Program-made: the position numbers and the translations under genes
Shown here: one piece after another, positions 1-6,866 of the stretch
Position numbering within the stretch: the first letter of the stretch is position 1
Layout of the letters: every line of letters begins with the position of its first letter
The notes under the pieces: model-generated
The model's input: only the letters and a program-made list of their open reading frames with translations
Database searches by the model: none
Told to the model about the DNA's origin: nothing
Origin: a virus
Virus record (IMG/VR): IMGVR_UViG_3300030107_002375
Coordinates: 1,461-24,800 of that record
Direction: 5' to 3' (one strand)
Length of the DNA: 23,340 nt

Positions 1-1
1 A

Positions 2-214
2 CAGGTTATCTTGGCTGTATATCTAAACAACAATAGGAACGGGTTAGAACTAAGTGGCTTGGAGGATTTTGCTGCTGTAAGTATTGGAAATATAAACGTA
101 ACTCCCAGATTTTATGGGGCTACTGGTATTGATCGTATTCCACCGATAGTTGATCATTACTTGATGGGTATTAGAATAGGTGGAAGAGCAAACTTATCGA
201 TTAAAAGGAGCTAA
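2..214 (+). CDS. C-terminal end of a head protein, probably the major capsid protein (5' truncated)
   Basis: The frame is open from the first bases of the window, so the visible 71 codons are the end of a gene that starts upstream. A TTG at position 11 is in frame but has no reason to be the true start. The last residues (VDHYLMGIRIGGRANLSIKRS region) form a short beta-rich, basic tail. The gene sits immediately before a small post-capsid protein and the head-tail joining genes, which is where lambda-like and HK97-like phages keep the major capsid gene. The capsid assignment is therefore from position and texture, not from a motif I can name. Another head protein remains possible. Confidence 0.5.
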   Translation, partial: QVILAVYLNNNRNGLELSGLEDFAAVSIGNINVTPRFYGATGIDRIPPIVDHYLMGIRIGGRANLSIKRS

Positions 215-216
215 TC

Positions 217-438
217 GTGTATCAACCATTTATCGGTGCTGAAGTTATTGCAGACACCAACCAACACATAGGAAGATTTAGCAAAATGATTGCAATGGAG
301 GACTCTGTTGCTAGTATTTCTGGTCCTGAGTTAAAAGGTGATGTTTCAAGTATGACAATGAAAGCCAACACATCTGTTGAGTGCATCATTACAAGTATTA
401 CTTTGGCAAGTGGAACTGTTATTGCTTACAGAATCTGA
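217..438 (+). CDS. Small post-capsid phage protein (73 aa), function unknown
   Basis: It starts with GTG, and a good Shine-Dalgarno sequence (AAAAGGAG, 203-210) lies six bases upstream. The 73-residue product is predicted to be mostly beta strand and ends in a segment (ITLASGTVIAYRI) that resembles a widespread class of small phage proteins encoded between the capsid and head-completion genes, many of which end in a similar 'ItLtSGxViAY' strand. The role of that class is not established to my knowledge; head decoration or a capsid-associated role is only a guess. Its stop codon overlaps the next start (TGATG), so the two are probably translationally coupled. Confidence 0.7.
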   Translation: MYQPFIGAEVIADTNQHIGRFSKMIAMEDSVASISGPELKGDVSSMTMKANTSVECIITSITLASGTVIAYRI

Positions 439-791
439 TGAGCCTTGCTAATGCACTAAAAAAAGCTGCTAGTGCTTCACTGAAGAAGCTTGGTGGTGAT
501 GTGACTATCAGACAAGTTACAGCAGGGGCATACAATACCACTTCTGGGGCTATTTCAGAATCTACATCTGATACAACGATCAAAGGTGCATTAAGCAATA
601 TTTCAAGAAATCAAGTGAATGATTTGATTGAATCACAGGATAAATTGCTTACTATATCTGCTGGTGATTTAACATTTGTCCCTACAACCAAAGATAGAGT
701 TGTCATAAGTAGTGTTGAATTTAAAATTGTTCAAGTAATTACAAATGAGCAAAATAATACTGCTGTAAGTTTTGATCTTATCTTGAGGTAA
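438..791 (+). CDS. Probable head closure / head-tail joining protein (117 aa)
   Basis: I start this gene at ATG 438, which overlaps the previous stop as TGATG; an in-frame GTG at 381 would add 19 residues that are only the shadow of the upstream gene. The N-terminal helix (SLANALKKAASASLKKL) is followed by alternating short beta strands, including a 'VPTTKDRVVISSVEFKIVQV' stretch. That pattern is typical of small head-completion proteins such as lambda gpFII and related 'head closure' proteins, in which a small beta barrel closes the connector. The place between capsid and tail-terminator genes agrees. No catalytic motif is expected. Assignment is by architecture and synteny rather than by a diagnostic motif. 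Confidence 0.55.
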   Translation: MSLANALKKAASASLKKLGGDVTIRQVTAGAYNTTSGAISESTSDTTIKGALSNISRNQVNDLIESQDKLLTISAGDLTFVPTTKDRVVISSVEFKIVQVITNEQNNTAVSFDLILR

Positions 792-793
792 AA

Positions 794-1171
794 ATGGCAA
801 GAAAAATAAGGCTTGACCAAATTGATGATGTAATGAGGGAGGCAGTAGAGGATTTAGTTAAAGCCACTACTTTGGAGTGGACTGCAAGAGTAAAAAAAGC
901 AACACCAGTTAGAGTTGTTTACGAAGGCGAACCAAAAGGAGGTGGTCAGTTAAGGGCAGCATGGCAAACAGAAATTAAACCTTTAGAAGGCACAATAATA
1001 AACAATTTAGCTTATGCAGAACCTGTATGTTTTGGTGTAAACTTGCCACCTTCTTGGGGCAAAATTTACAGAACTAGACAAGGCACTGTTGCTGGTTTTC
1101 CAGAATTAATTGGAAAAGAGCTTGAACAATATGCAAGAAAAGAGTATGAAAGAATTAAAAGAGGTATTTAA
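794..1171 (+). CDS. Tail completion protein, HK97 gp10 / lambda gpZ-like (125 aa)
   Basis: The product has a long N-terminal amphipathic helix (about residues 7-38, with conserved-looking TPV following), a glycine-rich turn (GEPKGGGQLRAAW, residues 45-57), a short beta segment and a basic C-terminal helix that begins near LIGKELEQYARKEYERIKRG. The pattern 'helix - TPVxxG - GxLRxxW - NxxxYA' is typical of the HK97 gp10/minor tail protein Z group, which caps the tail before head joining. The start ATG lies two bases after the previous stop, and the stop overlaps the next start as TAATG, so it is part of a tightly coupled set. Confidence 0.65.
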   Translation: MARKIRLDQIDDVMREAVEDLVKATTLEWTARVKKATPVRVVYEGEPKGGGQLRAAWQTEIKPLEGTIINNLAYAEPVCFGVNLPPSWGKIYRTRQGTVAGFPELIGKELEQYARKEYERIKRGI

Positions 1172-1593
1172 TGGCCGCAACTGATTTAAACACTGTTAGA
1201 TCAACAATAGAGGCTAGGTTAGCATCAGAGCTTGCTTCAAGCCCAGCAATCCCTGTTGTATTTAACAATATGACCTTTGACTCTACTGCTGAAGATACTT
1301 TTGTACAGTGCATCACAAGCTTTGGTGCTGGTGAGTATTTAACAATGGGAGGGACAACTGATTCGGATAATAATGTTGTTGGTCTTGTTTTATTAAATGT
1401 ATTTACTGAGGAAGGTTTGGGGGCAGGGTCTAACTTCACAATTTGCAAAAGGCTTAGAGACTTATACAATAGAGTGACTGTATCTAATGTAATTTTTGAT
1501 TCACCTGTTGGGCCTGAGATACTTGCTTCAAGTCCAGAAGGTAAGTTTCAAACACAAATTAGAATTACTTTCAACATTTACGAGGATCTTTAA
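1171..1593 (+). CDS. Tail terminator-like protein, lambda gpU type (140 aa)
   Basis: An N-terminal helix that begins with an alternating polar pattern (TVRSTIEARLASELA) precedes a 'PVVFNNMTF' strand, a mixed alpha/beta middle and a C-terminal strand (FQTQIRITFNIYEDL). This is the layout of tail terminator proteins of the gpU/DUF4128 kind, which form a ring that stops tail-tube polymerisation and docks to the head. The location directly before the major tail protein is also that of the terminator in lambda-like tail operons. ATG overlaps the upstream TAA by one base. Confidence 0.6.
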   Translation: MAATDLNTVRSTIEARLASELASSPAIPVVFNNMTFDSTAEDTFVQCITSFGAGEYLTMGGTTDSDNNVVGLVLLNVFTEEGLGAGSNFTICKRLRDLYNRVTVSNVIFDSPVGPEILASSPEGKFQTQIRITFNIYEDL

Positions 1594-1595
1594 TC

Positions 1596-1748
1596 ATGCC
1601 AAAGCTTGTTATTACAGAAGAAATGCTAGACGCTATCGAAGCTGTTAAAGGTGTAAGAGACGCAAACTACTGGGATCCTAATTGCAAAAGATATATGGAG
1701 AGTCAACAAAATTCTAAAAAAGATGTAAAAAAGTCTGAAAAGAGTTAA
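1596..1748 (+). CDS. Small charged protein between tail terminator and tail tube genes (50 aa)
   Basis: This 50-residue ORF starts three bases after the terminator gene's stop. It begins MPKLVITEEMLDAIEAV, predicted to be a short helix, has a central aromatic/cysteine patch (ANYWDPNCKRYM) and ends in a lysine/serine-rich tail. I do not recognise it. The close spacing, good start context and the fact that it fills the only room between two certain tail genes argue that it is translated. A role in tail assembly would be only inference from place. Confidence 0.55.
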   Translation: MPKLVITEEMLDAIEAVKGVRDANYWDPNCKRYMESQQNSKKDVKKSEKS

Positions 1749-1777
1749 TATATTTATAAATATTTCTTTTTTTTGTT

Positions 1778-2197
1778 ATGGCTGCTGTAAAAGGTGATGT
1801 CGGTAAAATAATGTTCCATAATGCTGCTGGAACAGAAGCTGATATATCAGGTCTTAGAAACTGGTCTTTATCTATTACTAAAGACACCCAAGAAACTACA
1901 GTGATGGGCAACACAGCAAAAACTTTTGTCGGTGGCCTTATTGCTGGTGAAGGTTCAGCAGAATTAATCTATGACAACGCTGGTAACAGTGACTACTTAG
2001 CATTTGTTGAGGACATATTAACAACAGGTGATGCTGGTGACGCATTGTTTGAACTGTTCCCTGATAGTTCAGCTAGTTCTAAAAAGTTTGGTTTTTCTGG
2101 AATAATTACAAATGCAGAATATGGAGCAACTCTTGGTGAGATACAGCTTATTAACATCACATTCCAGACAACAGGTGCAATAACTTCAGATATATAG
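1778..2197 (+). CDS. Major tail (tube) protein (139 aa)
   Basis: This compact all-beta protein (139 residues, no cysteine) carries features of the lambda gpV / siphovirus tail tube fold: an early strand, 'NWSLSITKDTQETTVMG' leading into the loop 'KTFVGGLIAGEGSAELIYDN', then 'SDYLAFVEDIL' and a last strand 'GEIQLINITFQTTGAI'. Such proteins stack as hexameric rings around the tape measure. It lacks the extra C-terminal Ig-like domain of lambda gpV. The gene follows the tail terminator and precedes the G/GT chaperones, as expected. There is no Shine-Dalgarno sequence; the bases just before the ATG are a T-rich run. Confidence 0.8.
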   Translation: MAAVKGDVGKIMFHNAAGTEADISGLRNWSLSITKDTQETTVMGNTAKTFVGGLIAGEGSAELIYDNAGNSDYLAFVEDILTTGDAGDALFELFPDSSASSKKFGFSGIITNAEYGATLGEIQLINITFQTTGAITSDI

Positions 2198-2225
2198 TAA
2201 ATTAAAAATACTTCGCACTTAATTT

Positions 2226-2579
2226 ATGCCAAACAAAAGAACTATTGATCTCATTACTGAGTCCTATGGGGATCAAATGTCCACTAGGAGAAAGTATGAA
2301 TTTAAAAATGCTAAAGGGGAAAAAGTTGTTGATTTATATTTCAAGCCATTAACAAGATTTGATAGACAAAAAGCACAAAGTGTTGCTGGCACTGATGAGG
2401 CTCTTACAGTATCAACTCAACTTCTTTGTCAAATGGCAGAGCTAGAAGATGGCACAAAAGCTTTTGCCCTTGCTGATGCACCAAACTTACAAAGAGAGCT
2501 TCCAGAGAATGTTTTAAATGAAATAGAATTATTTTTATTTGATATAAAACTTGATGTAGATACAGCAAAAAACGATTAA
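2226..2579 (+). CDS. Tail assembly chaperone, lambda gpG-like (117 aa)
   Basis: This is the short product of the tail assembly chaperone gene. The 117-residue protein has a beta-rich start (RKYEFKNAKGEKVVDLYFKPLTRFDR) and a helical rest. The 'Y-F-K-P-L-T-R-F-D-R' stretch is typical of phage tail chaperones that bind the tape measure before the tube is built. It sits between the major tail protein and the tape measure, the standard place. The last codons before the stop contain a -1 slippery heptamer, so a fraction of ribosomes should make the longer GT form given in the next entry. The stop codon is TAA at 2577-2579. Confidence 0.8.
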   Translation: MPNKRTIDLITESYGDQMSTRRKYEFKNAKGEKVVDLYFKPLTRFDRQKAQSVAGTDEALTVSTQLLCQMAELEDGTKAFALADAPNLQRELPENVLNEIELFLFDIKLDVDTAKND

Positions 2580-2755
2580 AGCGAGATAACTGGTTAAATT
2601 TTGAGTTTTTTCTCGCAACAGAATTAGGAAAAACAGTACAAGAATTAAGAAAATCTATTAGTGAAGAAGAGTTTATATATTGGGCTGGATATTTTGAAAA
2701 TAAATTTGACGAAGAAAGAAAGGCCATGCAACGACAAAAACACAATTCAAGGTAA
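2226..2755 (+). CDS. Tail assembly chaperone frameshift product, lambda gpGT-like (176 aa predicted)
   Basis: After A-AAA-AAC at 2567-2573, a -1 shift moves ribosomes into a frame that is open to the TAA at 2753-2755 and adds 60 residues. The added part contains WLNFEFFLATELGKTV and ELRKSISEEEFIYWAGYF, which is the classic T-domain signature ('S-x-x-E-[FL]-x-x-W-x-x-[YF]') of tail chaperone C-termini. This stretch has no ATG, GTG or TTG that would serve as a separate start near its beginning, so frameshifting is the simplest explanation. In lambda the T part recruits the tail tube protein. The frameshift itself is inferred from sequence. Confidence 0.8.
2567..2616 (+). promoter_or_regulatory. 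Programmed -1 ribosomal frameshift signal: slippery heptamer plus stem-loop
   Basis: The heptamer A AAA AAC (2567-2573) is in the phase required for -1 slippage (codons gcA AAA AAC). Seven bases later a perfect six-pair inverted repeat, GCGAGA (2581-2586) with TCTCGC (2611-2616), can close a 24-base loop. Slippery site, spacer of 7 and downstream stem match the known architecture of stimulated -1 frameshifting. The stem is short and its loop AT-rich, so a pseudoknot or weak stimulation is possible. Confidence 0.75.
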
Positions 2756-2780
2756 TATATAATAAAGGCTTTTTTTATTT

Positions 2781-4778
2781 GTGGCACAGGCAAATGTAAA
2801 ACTTACTGTAGATGCCACTAATGCGACTAGAGCATTACAGGGAGTACAAAATAAAACAAACTCATTACAAAAGTCATTTGGTGGACTAAAGACTGCCATT
2901 GCTGGAATCGGACTTACTGTTTTAGCAAGACAGGCAGTAAATACAGCAGCAAATTTTGATAAATTAAATGTCCGTCTAAAATTACTTACAAAAGCATCTG
3001 GCACTTTTGCAAGGTCGCAAGAGATAGCTGCTAATGCACAGAAAGCTTTTGGCCTAAGTGCCACAGAAGCACTTGAAGGAATAACAGATATAACAGCAAG
3101 ATTACAACCTTTGGGAGTTGGTGTTGAAGATATTAAAAGCACTTTCTTTGGATTTAATACAGCAGCAAAATTAGCTGGTGCTTCATCAATAGAGGCATCT
3201 AACGCATTTCGACAGTTAGCACAGGCACTAGGTTCTGGAAGATTACAAGGTGATGAATTTAGAAGTATATCTGAACAAATACCAACCTTATTAGGCCCTA
3301 TTTCTGAAGAATTAGGAGTAACAGTCGGTGAACTTAAAAAGTTTGCATCTGAAGGTAAATTGACAAGTGAAGTTGTTTTAAGAGCATTACGCAAAATTGA
3401 GACAGATGGTGCATCATCACTTAAAGCTTTAGTAGCCGCAGATCCGACTCAAGTTTTTAAAAATTTATCAAATGCAACTGAAGATTTAGCTAGAGCTTTT
3501 GGTGAAAAACTAAACCCTGTTGTCATGCCAGCAGTTAAAGGCTTAACAGATTTAACATTAGCGGCTGTTGAATTTTTAAATTCACCAATAGGAACTACAG
3601 CAGCAATATTTACAGGCATAGGTTTGGCAATTCAAGGAGTAACAACCGCAACAACATTGCTTTCTGCCGCACAGACGATTTTAGTTGCTAAATTTGCAGC
3701 GACTAAAGTTGGTGCAATCGCTCTTGCCAAGGCAGCAGCCACAGCAGATATAGCAACAAAAGCACTAGCGATCTCTACAGGGGCTTTAAGTATTGCTTTA
3801 AATGCTTTACCTCTGGTTGGTTTGGCTACTTTATTAGGAGTTGCTACAACTGCGATAATCAAACATAATCAAGAACAGAAAAAATTTAATGAGTTAGTCA
3901 AAGGAGGATCTGAGGAAGAAGTTGCTAAAGCTTTAGAAAAACAATTAGATTTACAAAAAAAACTTATTGAAAGACGTGACAAAGCAAATGGGAGGTCAAA
4001 ACAAGGAATACAAAATAGACTTGATGAAGTTAATGCAGATATAGCTTTACTTGAAGGAAGAAATAAAGTTCTTGAAAAAGAAAAAGAGATTACAAAAGAG
4101 AAAGAAAAACAAGATGCTGCAAATAAAAAAATTCAAGAAGCACAGAAAAAACAAGAAGAACAAGCTGAAAAATTAAAAGATAAATATATGGAAATCGGTA
4201 AATCTATTGAAAGCGGTGTTGTTCAAAATCTTACTGATGCTGCAATGGGAACAAAAACTTTAGGCGAAGCAGCAATCAGTGTCTTGAATGATTTAAAACG
4301 TAAGCTTATAGAAGTTGCAATACAACAAGCAGTTTCTGGTTTGGGTAATTTTATAGGAAATACTCTTGTCAGTGCATTTACTAAGGGTGGTGGTCAAAGT
4401 TTTACAACTATGGGAGGTAAATCTTTAACAACTGCTTCGGGAACAAATATTGGAAAAATTGGTTTTATGCCGTCAAATCCAGCTTTTGTAGGAGCAAAAG
4501 CAAAGGGTGGGCCAGTATCTGCTGGTGGTGCATTTTTGGTTGGTGAGAAAGGGCCTGAGATTTTGCAGATGGGTTCAAGGGGTGGCAATATTATTCCAAA
4601 CAATGCTATTGGTGGAGGAAATACTACTAATAATATGATTACTGTAAATGTTGATGCGTCTGGTACTTCTGTTCAAGGAAATGGATCTGAAGCAGATCAG
4701 CTAGGAGGATTGATTGCCACTATCGTTCAAGCAACTATAATTGATGAACAAAGGGCTGGGGGTTTATTAAATAGATAA
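2781..4778 (+). CDS. Tail tape measure protein (665 aa)
   Basis: The protein opens with a variable segment, then a tape-measure N-terminal domain (about residues 45-210) with the run FRSISEQIPTLL and the motif GRLQGDEFRS, which is a strong signature of siphovirus tape measures. Two hydrophobic stretches follow (about residues 275-300 and 330-365), then a long lysine/glutamate coiled coil (about 370-475), and a glycine-rich C-terminal part with 'FLVGEKGPEIL' typical of tape measure ends. It sets tail length and is ejected with the DNA; by the usual scaling of about 0.15 nm per residue this length suggests a tail near 100 nm. The start is GTG; AAAGG at about 2764-2768 is a possible ribosome binding site. 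Confidence 0.92.
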   Translation: MAQANVKLTVDATNATRALQGVQNKTNSLQKSFGGLKTAIAGIGLTVLARQAVNTAANFDKLNVRLKLLTKASGTFARSQEIAANAQKAFGLSATEALEGITDITARLQPLGVGVEDIKSTFFGFNTAAKLAGASSIEASNAFRQLAQALGSGRLQGDEFRSISEQIPTLLGPISEELGVTVGELKKFASEGKLTSEVVLRALRKIETDGASSLKALVAADPTQVFKNLSNATEDLARAFGEKLNPVVMPAVKGLTDLTLAAVEFLNSPIGTTAAIFTGIGLAIQGVTTATTLLSAAQTILVAKFAATKVGAIALAKAAATADIATKALAISTGALSIALNALPLVGLATLLGVATTAIIKHNQEQKKFNELVKGGSEEEVAKALEKQLDLQKKLIERRDKANGRSKQGIQNRLDEVNADIALLEGRNKVLEKEKEITKEKEKQDAANKKIQEAQKKQEEQAEKLKDKYMEIGKSIESGVVQNLTDAAMGTKTLGEAAISVLNDLKRKLIEVAIQQAVSGLGNFIGNTLVSAFTKGGGQSFTTMGGKSLTTASGTNIGKIGFMPSNPAFVGAKAKGGPVSAGGAFLVGEKGPEILQMGSRGGNIIPNNAIGGGNTTNNMITVNVDASGTSVQGNGSEADQLGGLIATIVQATIIDEQRAGGLLNR

Positions 4779-5344
4779 TGGCAACATTTCCATCAATAAC
4801 TCCCACCTATGGGATGAGAAAAAGAAGCAGACCAAAAGTAAAGGTGTCACAGCTTGGAGATGGTTATGAATTTAGGGCTTTGTATGGGCTTCCTTTATCT
4901 CAAGACCCAAAAGTATATGATTTAACTTTTAACGTGTCTGAGACACAGGCAGATGTCATTGAAGCTTTTTTAAGAAGTAGAGTAAACGATCAGGCAAGTT
5001 TTACATTTACACCACCAGCAGAAGGATTTACAAAGACAGGTACATATTCGCAAAGTGGAACTACTGTAACAATTACTATTTCAAATCATGGGGTTGCTAT
5101 TGGTGATATTTTGACTATTGATTACACCACTGGATCTGCAACAGATGGTACTTTTGCTGTTGCGTCATCTGCCGATTCAAATACCTTTACTGTGACGGCT
5201 GCGGCAAGTGCTACCAATAGTGGAAATGTATCAATAACACTTTCTGGTGCTGGACAATATGTTTGTGATTCTTGGACAAAAACTATTCCATATAATGAAA
5301 GAGCCATAATCAATACTACATTTAGGGAGGTTTTTGAACCATAA
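4778..5344 (+). CDS. Minor tail protein, lambda gpM-like, with an inserted beta domain (188 aa)
   Basis: Residues 1-88 (from PTYGMRKRSRPKVKVSQLGDGYE to FTFTPP) and the end (YVCDSWTKTIPY ... FREVFEP) are the two halves of the gpM family (about 110 residues in lambda), a tail-tip protein that assembles where tape measure and tube meet. They are separated by an inserted domain of about 66 residues (89-154: TYSQSGTTVTIT ... HG ... GDILTIDYT ... NTFTVTA). The same domain is inserted in the next gene and in the J-like gene. The ATG overlaps the tape-measure stop by one base (TAATG). The split points fall in what should be a surface loop, so the M fold is probably intact. Confidence 0.85.
   Translation: MATFPSITPTYGMRKRSRPKVKVSQLGDGYEFRALYGLPLSQDPKVYDLTFNVSETQADVIEAFLRSRVNDQASFTFTPPAEGFTKTGTYSQSGTTVTITISNHGVAIGDILTIDYTTGSATDGTFAVASSADSNTFTVTAAASATNSGNVSITLSGAGQYVCDSWTKTIPYNERAIINTTFREVFEP
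5042..5239 (+). repeat. Inserted beta domain, copy 1 (in the gpM-like protein)
   Basis: Residues 89-154 of the gpM-like protein. Shared pattern with copies 2 and 3: T-Y-x-Q-S, a T/I strand, a conserved HG-x-x-[VI]-G turn, a [DN]-[YF]-T-[ST/A]-G-[SN]-x-x-D-G-x-[FY] stretch and a final NTFTVT strand. It resembles the short 'E1 FCCH-like' beta repeats often annotated in phage tail proteins. Confidence 0.8.
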
Positions 5345-6157
5345 ATGGCAACACCAACTGCTGAACTACAAGAACTTACCAACAAATCCATTATTGAATT
5401 ATATTCTGTTGAATTAAAAGCAGATGTTCATTATACAAAATCAGCAAAAACAGCTACATACAGTCAATCTTCATCAACTATCACTATTACCCTTAACTCA
5501 CATGGTTTTTCTGTTGGTTTGATTTTGAGTCTTAATTTTACCTCTGGTAATGGTATTGATGGAGTTTATACAATTCAAACTGTTGACACAAATACTTTTA
5601 CAGTTACTGGTACAACTTCACAATCAACAAGTGGTAATGTTTCATTTAACGTCAACTCAACAATATCAAATCCTACTGTTTACTTATTCCATGCTGGCAA
5701 TAACATGAAAGACAGTTTAGATATAATTTGGCAGTCAAATACATACACAAGGATTCCTGTAAAAGCAGATGGTTACAAATATACTGGCAAAGGCAAACTA
5801 CCTAGACCGACTTTAAGTTTTTCTAATTTGCTTGGAACTATAACTGCTATTTTGCAGCTAACAAATCAAACAACAGCTTTTTCTGATCTTGCAGGTGCAA
5901 AAGTGACTCGCAGACGTACTCTCAGTAGGTTTCTTGATGCAACAAATTTTCCAAGTAGCGTAAATCCGTATGGAACACCAGATGCTTCATCTGAATTGCC
6001 AAGAGAAGTTTATTTTATTGAACGAAAAACGTTAGAAAATAGAAACATAGTACAATTTGAAATGGTAGGGTCTTTTGATTTGTTTGGAGTTAATGCACCA
6101 AAAAAACTCGTGACAAGAGATGATTTTGCTGGTGTTGGTACGTTTGTAAATGGATAA
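5345..6157 (+). CDS. Minor tail protein, lambda gpL-like, with an inserted beta domain and no cysteines (270 aa)
   Basis: The flanks match the gpL tail-tip family: 'IIELYSVEL' at the start, then 'VYLFHAGNNMKDSLDIIWQSNTYTRIPVKADGY', 'LPRPTLSFSNLLGTITAIL' and 'GAKVTRRRTLSRFLD', ending 'PREVYFIERKTLENRNIVQFEMVGSFD'. A domain of about 64 residues (38-101), homologous to the one in the upstream gene, is inserted after the first strand. Without the insert about 206 residues remain, shorter than lambda gpL. The usual cysteine-containing C-terminal domain, which holds an iron-sulfur cluster in lambda gpL, is absent: there is no cysteine anywhere in the protein. It starts immediately after the preceding stop. 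Confidence 0.88.
   Translation: MATPTAELQELTNKSIIELYSVELKADVHYTKSAKTATYSQSSSTITITLNSHGFSVGLILSLNFTSGNGIDGVYTIQTVDTNTFTVTGTTSQSTSGNVSFNVNSTISNPTVYLFHAGNNMKDSLDIIWQSNTYTRIPVKADGYKYTGKGKLPRPTLSFSNLLGTITAILQLTNQTTAFSDLAGAKVTRRRTLSRFLDATNFPSSVNPYGTPDASSELPREVYFIERKTLENRNIVQFEMVGSFDLFGVNAPKKLVTRDDFAGVGTFVNG
5456..5647 (+). repeat. Inserted beta domain, copy 2 (in the gpL-like protein)
   Basis: Residues 38-101 of the gpL-like protein: T-Y-S-Q-S-S-S-T-I-T-I-T, the turn SHGFSVG, then NFTSGNGIDGVYTIQ and DTNTFTVTG. This is the same pattern as copies 1 and 3, placed in a different host protein and at a loop between the first two strands. Confidence 0.8.
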
Positions 6158-6866
6158 AATGTCTTGGAAAGAATCTTTTAAAAATTATGCAAAAAAGCAA
6201 GCACCTGATGAGGCTTGTGGTTTATTGGCAATAATAAAAGGTAAAGAAACTTTTTGGCCTTGTAAAAATTTGGCAGAAGGAAAATTTGAATTTTTTATAC
6301 TTGATCCTGATGATTGGGCTGAATGTGAAGATACAGGTGAAGTTATTGGTGTTATACATAGTCATCCTATAGGTGCTGCAACTCCTTCAGATACGGACAG
6401 GGCGGCTTGCGAACACTTAGGGTTTCCATATTATATTTATAGTATTGAACACGATCATTGGGAACACTTTGAACCTTCTGGATGGAAAGCACCTTCTCTT
6501 ATCGGTAGAAGGTTTATTTGGGGAAAATATGATTGCTGGTCAATAGTAACAGATTGGTTTAAGGAAAGTAAAAATATTGAGATTCCATACTGGACAAGGC
6601 CAAAAAAAATAAAAGATTTTATTAATAATCCAGAATTTGAATATGCTTTACCTAAATTAAATTTTATAAAACAAAAATCCACTGATGATATAAAAATTGC
6701 TGATGTATTACTTTTTCAATCAGTTACTGGTAATTTAGATCATGTAGCTATCTATATTGGTGATAACATGATATTAAATCATAATATAAAAGCTTTGAGC
6801 TGCAGAGAACCTTTAGACCTAAAATATCAACAAGCACTGAGAGGAGTTTACAGATATGCAGCTTAA
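6150..6866 (+). CDS. Tail assembly protein, lambda gpK-like: JAB/MPN metallopeptidase plus NlpC/P60 (238 aa)
   Basis: The N-terminal half is a JAB/MPN metallopeptidase with all zinc-site residues in place: Glu21 (DEACGLL), His70 and His72 (HSHP), Ser80 and Asp83. The C-terminal half is an NlpC/P60 cysteine peptidase with Cys129 (GKYDCWSIV), His198 (LDHVAIYIG) and a third polar residue near N210/H211. Lambda gpK has the same order of domains. The protein acts at the tail tip, probably cutting peptidoglycan and/or processing a tail protein. It overlaps the L-like gene by 8 bases and the I-like gene by 11, so all three are likely coupled. An in-frame ATG three codons later is also a possible start. 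Confidence 0.92.
   Translation: MDKMSWKESFKNYAKKQAPDEACGLLAIIKGKETFWPCKNLAEGKFEFFILDPDDWAECEDTGEVIGVIHSHPIGAATPSDTDRAACEHLGFPYYIYSIEHDHWEHFEPSGWKAPSLIGRRFIWGKYDCWSIVTDWFKESKNIEIPYWTRPKKIKDFINNPEFEYALPKLNFIKQKSTDDIKIADVLLFQSVTGNLDHVAIYIGDNMILNHNIKALSCREPLDLKYQQALRGVYRYAA

Noticed and set aside
2747-3394. Long minus-strand open frame opposite the tape measure gene
   Set aside because: It lies over a certain gene with strong codon texture; its product has no start context or recognisable motif and looks like an antisense shadow, as do the similar frames at 2404-2793, 3632-3862 and 4394-4603.
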